A DNA stretch of 47,335 nt from the NCBI GenBank assembly GCA_024653325.1, contig JANLFX010000002.1, positions 31,072 to 78,406 on the forward strand, given 5' to 3'. Below the pieces are notes generated by a model. It searched no databases, had not been told where the DNA came from, and saw only the letters and a program-made list of their open reading frames with translations. A program made the position numbers and the translations under genes. Positions 32,456 to 40,515 of this stretch are shown piece by piece; position 1 is the first letter of the stretch; each line of letters starts with the position of its first letter. The DNA is from Anaerolineae bacterium. Its GTDB lineage: Bacteria > Chloroflexota > Anaerolineae > JACIWR01.

Positions 32456-33518
32456 TAAGGCCCTTCAGTTCGTAGACCCTGATCGGTTCCTGTCGGCCAC
32501 GGAGGACCTGGGGTTCCAGCTCCTGCACCGTCGCCCGGTCAGCCACTGCCTGATAGGTGGTAGCACTAATGAGAATTTGTCCCTTATCTGCCAGCTCTTG
32601 CAGGCGTTTGGCGACGTTAGGTGTATCACCGATCACAGTATAGTGCATGACCAGCTCGGAACCGACGTTGCCCACGATGGCTTCCCCAGTATGCAGGCCC
32701 ATAGACAGGCCCAGACTGGCGAGGTCTTCCGTCTGCCATTTCTCTTGCCAGGCCCGGAATGCCTCGCGCAACTCCAGTGCTGTTTTCAAGGCACGCCATT
32801 CATCATCCTCATAGCTCACTGGCGCGCCATAGAAAGCCATGATGGCGTCGCCCAGGAAGTTGTCAAAAGTGCCCTGCCATTTGAAGATAATCTTAGTCAG
32901 CTCCGAGAAACAGGTATTCAGCAACTCCACTACGCGAGTGGGGCTGTGTTGCTCGGCAAACTGAGTAAACCCCTTGATGTCTACAAACAGAACGGTGACC
33001 TGACGTGTTTCCCCGCCCAGCTTCAGGTATCGGTCGGGATCGCGTAATATCTGGGCAGAGACCTCGGCGGACATATAGCGGTTCAACACGTTGTACAAAA
33101 GAGCATTTTTCTGTTCCAGTTCATCGTACAGGCTCTTGATCCGCAGCAACGATTTCACTCTCGTGGCCAGTTCGTAAATGTTGAATGGTTTGCTCAGAAA
33201 ATCGTCGGCTCCCACCTCCATGGCCTTAATTTTGTCCTTGGTCTCGCGTAAGGCGGTGACCATGACTATAGGGATGAGCCGGGTTTCCTCTTTTGCCTTC
33301 AGGCGGGCACAGACTTCCAGCCCATCCAGGCCGGGCATCATCACATCGAGCAGAATTAAATCCGGAGGTTGGGCAGCCACAATCTCCAGGGCCTGCAGAC
33401 CATTGCTGGCCGTTACCACCTCATAGCCGATACTGCCCAGATAAGTGTGCAGAAGTTCCATGTTGCGAAAATCGTCATCTACTACCAGGATTCTGGCCTG
33501 GCCCATTTTTTCTGACAT
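32448..33518 (-). CDS. Response regulator with class III adenylate/guanylate cyclase output
   Basis: The product has 356 residues. The receiver (about 8-125) has DDD at 14-16, phosphoacceptor D58 and K110. A coiled linker (YDELEQKNALLYNVLNRYM) leads to the cyclase domain (about 172-350): FVDIKGFT (D180), FLGDAIMAFYG (D224), MGLHTG and VIGDTPNVAKR, so both metal aspartates and the Asn/Arg pair are present and the domain can act as a homodimer. The substrate-selecting Lys before LGDA is Asn220, so ATP over GTP is not certain. No kinase is next to it; the hybrid kinase at 35707 is the nearest candidate. Confidence 0.93.
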   Translation of the reverse strand: MSEKMGQARILVVDDDFRNMELLHTYLGSIGYEVVTASNGLQALEIVAAQPPDLILLDVMMPGLDGLEVCARLKAKEETRLIPIVMVTALRETKDKIKAMEVGADDFLSKPFNIYELATRVKSLLRIKSLYDELEQKNALLYNVLNRYMSAEVSAQILRDPDRYLKLGGETRQVTVLFVDIKGFTQFAEQHSPTRVVELLNTCFSELTKIIFKWQGTFDNFLGDAIMAFYGAPVSYEDDEWRALKTALELREAFRAWQEKWQTEDLASLGLSMGLHTGEAIVGNVGSELVMHYTVIGDTPNVAKRLQELADKGQILISATTYQAVADRATVQELEPQVLRGRQEPIRVYELKGLTD

Positions 33519-33547
33519 TTCTCAAGTTTTCCTTGTACTCAGGGAAG

Positions 33548-33576
33548 ATTATAGAAGCCGTGCTATAGTCGGGCAA
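33548..33576 (-). promoter_or_regulatory. Sigma-70-type promoter for the response-regulator cyclase
   Basis: Minus strand: TTGCCC (33571-33576), 17-base spacer, TATAAT (33548-33553), 30 bases before the ATG. Confidence 0.65.
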
Positions 33577-33675
33577 ATTTCAATCTGCATCGTCCTCAAA
33601 GGTCACGATGATATCAATCTCGCAATGAACTCCGGCGGTGAAGCCGGCGAGGGAGCAGCCAGTTGGAGCAAGTTG

Positions 33676-34641
33676 TTAGGGCGTTTGTTTCTTGGCTTTC
33701 TTTACATTATATCTGACTCCAAATTCGTGGATGGCAGGCAGTTCGTCCAGCCATAATAAGTCTCTCCCGATGATCAACTCCCTCATTGTGGCATGATGTG
33801 TGTTTTTCATCGGAATCAAGCGCATTTGGAATCCATGCCTGCGCGCCATTTCTTTCACTTCTTCTGCCTCATCATACGTCATCAGAAAATCGCCCGCGAG
33901 TGACTCACATATCGTAAAGAGATATTCATGGTCAATCTGATGATGTTTATAAAGCCGCTTGCCTGCCTTTTTCCCACCGGCAGTATAGGGAGGATCAATG
34001 AAATAGATCGCATCCTCGCGGCTAGAAAAATCCATCATCACCTTCAATCCATCATCATGCCGAAAATCGATCCTATTCACAACATAATTAAGGTTGATGA
34101 GTCTCTGAGCAAGCGTCTTCGGATACCATCGAGAACCAATTCCTTTTCCGTTCTCTCCATGCCTTATGAAACGAGAGCCTTCAGCGAGTATTCCTCCATG
34201 CAACGTCCGGTTCTTCAGAATTGTTTGAAACGCCTTCTCTTTCTTCGTTGTTGGAGGTTTCTGGAGCTCTTCTTCAACAGCTTCTCTCGTCATCGAGAAC
34301 GTCAAGATTCGATTGGCCAACCATTCCGCATCACCGTTCACGATGGTTTCCCAGACCGCTGCAACTTCGTCATCTAATTCAACCATAACCACTCTTTCAA
34401 CCAAATTCTCAAAGAGAGCGGTTAGGCTAATGATCCCGCCGCCGGCGAACGGTTCAACCAGAATACGCGGCCTGCTCTTCAGTCTGGCTATCCAGCGTCG
34501 GAATGTCGGCACAAACCAGGTCTTTCCACCAGGGTAGCGGAAGGGACTTCGCTGCGGGACAGACGCGACATTCACCGGGCGGGGCAGAGCTACGCTCTCG
34601 GAGAATTCGGAAAACAAGGGTAGTTGTCTCTGTATTGCCAT
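33676..34641 (-). CDS. Dam-like DNA adenine N6-methyltransferase
   Basis: The product has 321 residues from ATG 34641 (a TTG two codons upstream is also in frame). FRYPGGKTWFVP near residue 40 and VEPFAGGGIISL form the SAM site, and FIDPPYTAGGKKAG is the DPPY catalytic motif, in the order of alpha-class enzymes such as Dam. It would methylate adenine within a specific site. The gene begins two bases after the end of the decayed NotI-like endonuclease reading frame, so the two were one restriction-modification unit; the methylase is intact. Confidence 0.9.
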   Translation of the reverse strand: MAIQRQLPLFSEFSESVALPRPVNVASVPQRSPFRYPGGKTWFVPTFRRWIARLKSRPRILVEPFAGGGIISLTALFENLVERVVMVELDDEVAAVWETIVNGDAEWLANRILTFSMTREAVEEELQKPPTTKKEKAFQTILKNRTLHGGILAEGSRFIRHGENGKGIGSRWYPKTLAQRLINLNYVVNRIDFRHDDGLKVMMDFSSREDAIYFIDPPYTAGGKKAGKRLYKHHQIDHEYLFTICESLAGDFLMTYDEAEEVKEMARRHGFQMRLIPMKNTHHATMRELIIGRDLLWLDELPAIHEFGVRYNVKKAKKQTP

Positions 34642-34643
34642 GG

Positions 34644-35532
34644 TCAAAACGGCCTCTCGATAGTTTGGTTCGTTGGAGGAGTTTCCAATTGCTCGTCGAG
34701 CTTTTCCTGAAGCAGATTGATGAAATCTTCCATTCTTCCAGGCAATGGTGTGGTAATAGAAAGCAAAGCGGGCTCGAACTCAGTAAAAACCTCATCTATC
34801 TTCGTTAGGTAGTATCGCCCAGACCCATGACCCTCTTCCGCACTTAGTTTCAGCTCATAGATGAGACAGGCGATATCCGCATCTCTCTTCGGAACTTGCT
34901 TCAGGGTGGGGCAAAGTGGTGAAGAAGCTCCTGTTCAATGCCACAGCGATTTTCTTTTTCCAGCTATACAAGATTCCACCCTTGTAAACAAATTGCGGGA
35001 CGAGTCTCTTTCGAGAAGATGAAAGGTAATCAGGACGAGGGTAGTTCGGCTCTTTAGATCAATCCATAGAAGCCCTGCTTTGCGGATCGCCCATGTAATA
35101 CTCGAACGGTTCGCGGACGTTGCCGGAAATGTAGACGGCCTGAATCTCAAGGGCGCCAAAATCAATAACTTTGCCGGTCTCGTCATAGGCGACGAGAACC
35201 ACATCAATGTTTCCAGCGGACTTGCCATTGGCATCGTTCAAACGCACCTCGGTCAGAGAAGTCCATCTTGTTCCTTCATCAAAAAGGAAGGCTGCAGCAT
35301 GATCAGCAATAATCCAGTCCTGACGAAATCGGATGGGACAGGTGATGACCGGTTCGTTCTCGTGATAGATGCTGCACACACCGAGAGGGTTCTTTGCCTT
35401 GTCCTTTGTGCAATTCGGAACCTTATTGTTAAAAGGGCACAGACGGTGAGAATGGTATCGTTTCGCCGTGTCGGTTTGATCGGTTGTCAGATGACCAAAG
35501 ACCTCTGCTAATGGCTGTCCCCGATGAGTCAT
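34644..35532 (-). pseudogene. Broken NotI-like restriction endonuclease gene
   Basis: The first 157 codons (to 35062) read well: LAEVFGH, then four cysteines in LCPFNNKVPNC...GVCSIY...ITCPIRF matching the iron-binding cysteine set of NotI, and GNIDVVLVAYD...LEIQAVYISGNVRE matching its D...ExQ active site. A TGA at 35059-35061 then stops translation at a position where a Trp codon would fit. The same frame continues with PDYLSSSRKRLVPQFVYKGG, until a one-base shift near 34905-34912 (a G/C run), after which another frame continues LKQVPKRDADIACLIYELKL to a TGA at 34644. Two independent lesions make it inactive, unless one is a sequencing error. Confidence 0.85.
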
Positions 35533-35557
35533 GAAGATTCTTCCTTCCCTGATGTCT

Positions 35558-35637
35558 TAACGGCGCGGCGGATAAGCTGCGTGAAGCGGAGGCATCCGCC
35601 TCGCCGTTAGCGCGGGACGCGAAACGTTCCGCGCTAA
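35558..35637. repeat. Two adjoining hairpins between the endonuclease remnant and the histidine kinase
   Basis: Arms 35558-35573 (TAACGGCGCGGCGGAT) and 35594-35609 pair at 15 of 16 positions. A second hairpin reuses the end: 35607-35617 and 35627-35637 (TTAGCGCGG...CCGCGCTAA) pair at 10 of 11. Nothing else is seen in 35533-35706. Confidence 0.65.
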
Positions 35638-35706
35638 TATATATCTTTACAACCTCTGAGCAGGAGCAAAAGGGCTCAGTTGAACGATTTTTGAGCCCGC
35701 GGGGAG

Positions 35707-37428
35707 TTACTGTGTAGAAGCGGGTACGGTGATATGCTCCGCCCAGTCCAGATGCCCGTTCACAGTACCCAGGCGTGGCAGGCGTACAGTGAACACACTT
35801 CCTTTGCCAACCTCGCTTTCCACGGTCACCATGCCTCGGTGTGCCTCTACGACGTTGTAAGTGACAAATAAGCCCAAACCCAATCCCCGTATCGTCCCGT
35901 TCTCAACCTTGGTGGTGAACCCCGGCTCGAAGATGCGCTCCAGATTCTCTTTCGGGATACCGCAGCCGGTGTCAGATACCTGTACCTCTATCCCACCGTT
36001 TTTCCACACCTGTGAGCCAACGCGCGTGCCGGCTGACAGACGATGGGTGGTCACCCGCAGTTCGGATTTGGATGGAGTGGTGCACCGCATTGCTTCCAGG
36101 GCGTTGAGGAACAGGTTTAGAAAAGCTTGTTGAAGATGTGACTCGCTGCCGATAATCAGTGGCAAGTTCGGGTCAAAATCACGCACGATGTGCACGCCAG
36201 CGCGTCTGGCCTGACCGGCGATCAAGTCCAGGGCTCCGTCCAGGATCTGATTCACGTCGGTGGATTCGTAACCCACGCCAGAGAGTGGTCTGGAAAAATC
36301 GGTGAAGCGACGCACAATGTCGGCGATGCGTCGGGCGCCGTTGATGATTTTCTGCAAGTCCTCAGCCTCGTCCGCTGGTAAATTGGGCCTGGATAACAGG
36401 AGTTGGGCATGGCCCATAACTACAGAGAGGGGATTGTTGATTTCATGAGCCACTCCGTCAGCCAGGGCGCCAGCGGCGGCCATTCGCGCCGAGCGGATCA
36501 GTTGCGCTTGCGTGCGTTTTAATTCCTCCAATTGTTCCTGCGTCTGCCGAAACAGACGGGCCTTCTCCACTGCCAAAGCCACCTGGTCCGCTATTTGCTG
36601 GATGAGATAGAGGTTATCTTCGGAGAGCCGTCCCGGCTGCCGAAAACCCAGATTGAGCGTGCCGATGATCGCCCCTTTAGAAAGCAGGGGAATCACGAGC
36701 ACTTCACGGATTCCCCCACCAAATAGCACCTGCATCGCCGCCAGTCCCTCGTCCGTGTCTAACTCGATAATCCTTAATTCATCCGAACGTTTGGGCCAGG
36801 GATAATCTGTTGGGAGATGTGTTCCGGCTACTGGACCGTTTTCGGTCATTGGGGCTGTGGCCAGCAGGTATGGGGCCCAGCCCTCGCCAACCCGTCCCAC
36901 TATGCTGGCCTGATCGAAATCCATCAGCTTCTGGGCCTCATGGGTGAAATTGTCCCATACCTCACCGATATCCAGGCTGGAGTTAATGATCCGCGTTAGC
37001 TCGCCCAGCACGGCGATTTCTCTGGCTCGTTGTGCTGCCTCCCGCTCCAGGTGTATCTTCTCCAGCGTTCGACGCACGGTTAAGGCCATCTGGTTGTAGT
37101 CGAAGGGTTTAGTGATGTAATCTACAGCCCCATGGCGGATGGCCTTCATCGCCGATTCCATAGATCCGAAGGCGGTCACGACGATAATGCGCGTATCGGG
37201 GCAGTGCTGTTGGATGTACTCCATCACCTGAAAGCCGTCCACGGCCGGCATGGCCAAATCGGTAATCACCAGGTCGAAACTTTGCTTGCGTAAACACTGG
37301 ATAGCCTCCTGTCCACCTTCGGCCATGACGACGTTAGCATATCCCTCGCTGTCCAGCAAGTATTCCATATAATCGCGCATACCCAGTTCGTCGTCTACCA
37401 CGAGGATGGAACTTTCCTCGATCCGCAT
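35707..37428 (-). CDS. Hybrid receiver-GAF-histidine kinase
   Basis: The product has 573 residues from ATG 37428 (GGTGGGGGG upstream); an ATG at 37452 overlapping the ruvA stop is an alternative. An N-terminal receiver (7-122; D57, K107) is followed by a GAF domain (about 140-290), HisKA with phosphoacceptor H328 in DGVAHEINNPLSVVMGH, and an ATPase domain with N442, DTGCGIP (486-492) and RGLGLGL. No membrane segment is present, so it is cytoplasmic. A receiver ahead of the kinase suggests it is itself controlled by another kinase. It is the last gene of the long S1-to-ruvA operon. Confidence 0.93.
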   Translation of the reverse strand: MRIEESSILVVDDELGMRDYMEYLLDSEGYANVVMAEGGQEAIQCLRKQSFDLVITDLAMPAVDGFQVMEYIQQHCPDTRIIVVTAFGSMESAMKAIRHGAVDYITKPFDYNQMALTVRRTLEKIHLEREAAQRAREIAVLGELTRIINSSLDIGEVWDNFTHEAQKLMDFDQASIVGRVGEGWAPYLLATAPMTENGPVAGTHLPTDYPWPKRSDELRIIELDTDEGLAAMQVLFGGGIREVLVIPLLSKGAIIGTLNLGFRQPGRLSEDNLYLIQQIADQVALAVEKARLFRQTQEQLEELKRTQAQLIRSARMAAAGALADGVAHEINNPLSVVMGHAQLLLSRPNLPADEAEDLQKIINGARRIADIVRRFTDFSRPLSGVGYESTDVNQILDGALDLIAGQARRAGVHIVRDFDPNLPLIIGSESHLQQAFLNLFLNALEAMRCTTPSKSELRVTTHRLSAGTRVGSQVWKNGGIEVQVSDTGCGIPKENLERIFEPGFTTKVENGTIRGLGLGLFVTYNVVEAHRGMVTVESEVGKGSVFTVRLPRLGTVNGHLDWAEHITVPASTQ

Positions 37429-37448
37429 TGTTCCCCCCACCAAGATTA

Positions 37449-38027
37449 TCATCCGGCGAAGTACATCAAAGCCAGGCGTATCCGTTCCTCGATACTCAAT
37501 GCCTCATCACGTGGCAATGTCTGCAAAGCAGCCTGGGCTTCGACGACACTGTAGCCTAAGCTGGTCAAAGCAGCGATGAGCTCGGCATCTGCCTCGCTGA
37601 GCACCGGCGTGACTGCCACTCCTGCTTCCGCCCGTACCTTGTCTTTCAGATGAAAGACGATCTTCTTCGCCGTCTTCGGCCCGATCCCCGGCACTCGTGC
37701 CAGGAACTCTACCTGTTCCTGGGCGATAGCCTGCCGCAGCGCATCGGCGGGTACTTTGGAAAGTATGTTTAAGGCTACCCGGGGGCCTACTCCCGCCACT
37801 CCCAGTAAAAGCTCGAAGAAATCCAGTTCTTCCTCGCTGGCAAAGCCGTAAAGGGCCAGTTCGTTCTCTCGCACGTGGAGATGGGTGAACAGTTCCGCTG
37901 TACGGCCCGGGCTGGCCTGGGACAGGGTGCCCGTCGGCACGTGCACCTTCAAGCCGACTCCACCCACATCCACCACCAGGTAATCGCGGCCTATGGCGGT
38001 GACGCGCCCTTTTACACTGGAAATCAT
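37449..38027 (-). CDS. ruvA: Holliday junction DNA helicase subunit RuvA
   Basis: The product has 192 residues. MISSVKGRV...LVVDVGGVGLKVHVP is the OB domain, two helix-hairpin-helix motifs follow (GVGPRVALNILS; VPGIGPKTAKKIVFHLKDK), and the C-terminal domain III that touches RuvB ends the protein (LGYSVVEAQAAL). RuvA tetramers hold the four-way junction. ruvC is directly upstream; ruvB is not in the window. Confidence 0.97.
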   Translation of the reverse strand: MISSVKGRVTAIGRDYLVVDVGGVGLKVHVPTGTLSQASPGRTAELFTHLHVRENELALYGFASEEELDFFELLLGVAGVGPRVALNILSKVPADALRQAIAQEQVEFLARVPGIGPKTAKKIVFHLKDKVRAEAGVAVTPVLSEADAELIAALTSLGYSVVEAQAALQTLPRDEALSIEERIRLALMYFAG

Positions 38028-38040
38028 CTTCTCTCCCTCT

Positions 38041-38066
38041 GTGGGACAAGCTTAAGCTTGTCCTAC
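38041..38066. repeat. GTGGG...CCTAC palindrome supplying the ruvC stop codon
   Basis: GTGGGACAAGCTT and AAGCTTGTCCTAC pair at 12 of 13 positions. In the ruvC frame it encodes Val-Gly-Gln-Ala-stop, the same tail as Mfd. It lies between ruvC and ruvA, close to the ruvA ribosome site. Confidence 0.87.
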
Positions 38067-38555
38067 ATGTTTGAGCAAGCCAACCAGACGAGTGGAATGG
38101 AGGTGGCATACGGCTACCGCGATGGCATCAGCCGCATCGTCGGGTTGGGGTGCTTCCTTGAGCCCCAAAAGCAACTGGACCATCTGCTGCACTTGCTCTT
38201 TGCTCGCCCCCCCGTAACCAGCGATGGCCTGCTTTACTTCCGAAGGGGTGTATTCGTAAACCGGCAGCCCGGCCTGCGCTGCGGTGAGAAGTGCTACCCC
38301 CCGTGCTTGCCCGACAGCCATCGCCGTGCGCACATTGCGGCTGAAAAACAATTTCTCGACAGCCATGGCAGCCGGTTTGTTTTGTGAAATCAGGGCAGAA
38401 AGCTGGCGGTGAATCTGCAACAGCCGTTCCGCCTCCGGAAGCTGGGCTGGGGTAGTAATGGCTCCGTATTCCACCACAGACAACTCGCCCGCGACCTCGC
38501 GTACCAGGCCATAACCGGTAATGGCCGTGCCCGGGTCCAAACCCAAAACCAGCAT
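38052..38555 (-). CDS. ruvC: Crossover junction endodeoxyribonuclease RuvC
   Basis: The product has 167 residues. VLGLDPGTAITGYGLV holds the first catalytic Asp, AVEKLFFSRN the Glu, and QPDDAADAIAVAVCH the last acidic pair, with YTPSEVKQAIAGYGGASKEQVQ between; this is the full RuvC set. It cuts Holliday junctions. Its last residues, VGQA, and stop come from a palindrome rather than from the family sequence. Confidence 0.97.
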   Translation of the reverse strand: MLVLGLDPGTAITGYGLVREVAGELSVVEYGAITTPAQLPEAERLLQIHRQLSALISQNKPAAMAVEKLFFSRNVRTAMAVGQARGVALLTAAQAGLPVYEYTPSEVKQAIAGYGGASKEQVQQMVQLLLGLKEAPQPDDAADAIAVAVCHLHSTRLVGLLKHVGQA

Positions 38556-38567
38556 GACCCCGCCGTG

Positions 38568-39329
38568 CTATTCTCTTTCCTGCTCGTATTTGAGCATAAT
38601 CTCGTCCGGAATTTCCAGGTTGGAGTACACTTCCTGGACATCGTCCAGCTCCTCCAGAGTGTCAATCAAAGCCATGACCTGGAAAGTCTCTTTTTCACCC
38701 AGGGTCATCAGACTTTTTGGCACCATGGAAAGTTGAGCTGATTCCGGGGAGACCCCTCGGGCGAGCAGGGCATCTCGTACCTGGCTGAAGTCGTTGGGGT
38801 TGGTGTAGATTTCCACCAGGTCTTCACCGATAATCACATCCTCTGCACCAGCCTCTACTGCCATCTCAAACAACTGTTCGGGGTCGTGGTCATTGGGCTC
38901 AACGGTCAGATACCCTTTAGGCTCAAACAGCCAGGCGACGCAACCGGTCTCTCCCATGTTACCGCCGTGCCGGTTGAACGTGCGGCGTACCTCGGCCACT
39001 GTCCGGTTGCGGTTGTCGGTCAGCACCTGTACCAAAAGGGCCACCCCATGGGGGCCATAACCCTCGTACATGACCGCTTCTAAGTTCTCTTCGCCTTTCT
39101 CCAGGCCCGCCCCCCGCCGGATAGCCCGTTCGATGGTGTCTTTAGGCATATTGGCCGCTCTGGCCTTTTCCATGACCAGCCGTAATTTGAAGTTGGCATC
39201 CGGGTCGGGGCCGCCCTCGCGGGCAGCGATGGCCAGTTCCCTGCCCAGTTTGGTGAAAAGTTGACCCCGCTTGGCATCAGCGGCGCCCTTCTTCCGCTTA
39301 ATCGTTGACCATTTGGAATGTCCAGACAT
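38568..39329 (-). CDS. yebC: YebC/PmpR-family protein
   Basis: The product has 253 residues. MSGHSKWSTIKRKKGAADAKRGQLFTKL and the middle block ERAIRRGAG, VMYEGYGPHGVALLVQVLTDNRNRT and GGNMGETGCVAWLF are near-invariant in this family. Members act as transcription regulators or, as more recently shown, help ribosomes with difficult sequences. It sits 12 bases upstream of ruvC, the commonest bacterial context for yebC. Confidence 0.97.
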   Translation of the reverse strand: MSGHSKWSTIKRKKGAADAKRGQLFTKLGRELAIAAREGGPDPDANFKLRLVMEKARAANMPKDTIERAIRRGAGLEKGEENLEAVMYEGYGPHGVALLVQVLTDNRNRTVAEVRRTFNRHGGNMGETGCVAWLFEPKGYLTVEPNDHDPEQLFEMAVEAGAEDVIIGEDLVEIYTNPNDFSQVRDALLARGVSPESAQLSMVPKSLMTLGEKETFQVMALIDTLEELDDVQEVYSNLEIPDEIMLKYEQERE

Positions 39330-39374
39330 ATTTCCTACCCCCTTTAAGCCCTCCCATAAGATTGGTTTTCGATG

Positions 39375-40142
39375 TCATCCCAAAAGCATTTTTAACTGCC
39401 GGGCTGTGTTCACAGCCTGAGCCTGCCAGTGGTTGTTGGCGAAGGCAAAGACCTTTTCGGCCTCCTGATTCATCTTATTCAATTTAGGTACCCATTCCTG
39501 CAACTCTTCCTCGCTGTAAGTATAATCGTAGCGCTCCCAGGCCTGTTCATGTTGCCACCACTTTTTCGCATTACGCCCGTGGAAGCGCACATAGGCCACC
39601 GGACCTGTGACCTCGGCTATCGGCGGCATCAACCCTTTGAGCCGGGGTTCATCCACGCAGCAAAAACCCAGGTTATGCTCCCGCAGAAAGGCGAAAGTTT
39701 GTGGGGTTAACCAGTCAGCGCGACGGAACTCCACCACCACCGGCAGATCACCCAGGAGTTCACGGCATCGTTTCAGGTAATCGAAGTGTTCCGCCGAGGG
39801 GTGAAAGGAATACGGAAACTGGGCCAACACACAGCCCAATTTGTGCGCTTCCTGCAGCGGACGCAGGGCAGCAACGAACTCGGCGAAGGCCCCGGCGTTA
39901 TCCTCGCGCTCGTGAGTCATCCCCTGGTAGGCTTTTACGGTGAATTGGAACCCTTCACCCGTTTTCTGAGCAATGCGTTCCAGTGTCCAGGCATCAGGCA
40001 GGCGGTAGTACGTGAAGTTCAACTCCGAGGCGTTAAACTCCCGGGCGTAAAAGCTCAACCATTCTTGTTTGGGCAGGTCTGGCGGATAATAAGGCCCCAC
40101 CCAATCGTCGTAACTGTAACCGCTGGTACCTATGTAAAACAT
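39375..40142 (-). CDS. DUF72 protein (YecE-like TIM barrel)
   Basis: The product has 255 residues from ATG 40142, which has AAAGGAGGTG upstream; a longer in-frame reading is not needed. FYIGTSGYSYDDWVGPYYP, FNASELNFTYYRLP, FQFTVKAYQGMTHER, VVVEFRRADW and YVRFHGR are the DUF72 blocks. The biochemical role of the family is not established. The ribosome site is in the loop of a GCCCG/CGGGC hairpin. Confidence 0.93.
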   Translation of the reverse strand: MFYIGTSGYSYDDWVGPYYPPDLPKQEWLSFYAREFNASELNFTYYRLPDAWTLERIAQKTGEGFQFTVKAYQGMTHEREDNAGAFAEFVAALRPLQEAHKLGCVLAQFPYSFHPSAEHFDYLKRCRELLGDLPVVVEFRRADWLTPQTFAFLREHNLGFCCVDEPRLKGLMPPIAEVTGPVAYVRFHGRNAKKWWQHEQAWERYDYTYSEEELQEWVPKLNKMNQEAEKVFAFANNHWQAQAVNTARQLKMLLG

Positions 40143-40200
40143 TGGCCCGCACCTCCTTTCGGGCTTGGGCACTGGCTGATGCGCCTGACTGTCTGGGAAC

Positions 40201-40455
40201 TCACTTGTACCGGTACACAATCCGACCTCGGGTCAAGTCATATGGTGAGAGCTCCACCAATACCTGATCGCCCAGTAGAATGCGGATGTAATACATGCGC
40301 ATCTTACCGGAGATGTGAGCCAGCACTTCGTGGCCGGTGTCCAACTTTACCTTAAACATGGCATTGGGCAGAGTCTCGATCACCGTGCCTCGAGCTTCAA
40401 TCACATCTTTTTTCTTTGTCGGCTTGACCTCAGTCTGGCTTTTGCCCTTTTTCAA
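40201..40455 (-). CDS. infA: Translation initiation factor IF-1
   Basis: The product has 84 residues. The start is TTG, with GGAGGAG upstream. [66 protein letters not shown] is a complete IF-1 by eye, described here in pieces: the S1-like OB fold and the C-terminal [11 protein letters not shown]. It has a lysine-rich N-terminal extension of about 12 residues. It is not beside ribosomal protein genes but between ftsK and the DUF72 gene. Confidence 0.95.
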   Translation of the reverse strand: MKKGKSQTEVKPTKKKDVIEARGTVIETLPNAMFKVKLDTGHEVLAHISGKMRMYYIRILLGDQVLVELSPYDLTRGRIVYRYK

Positions 40456-40515
40456 TTCTTCTCCTCCTGCTGCAACGTTGCCAGCGTACCCCTGTACCTC
40501 TCTGGCAAGATGGCG

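Noticed and set aside
34935-35234. 99-codon frame in the endonuclease region
   Set aside because: Part of the NotI-like gene lies in a different frame here; this frame gives no family similarity.
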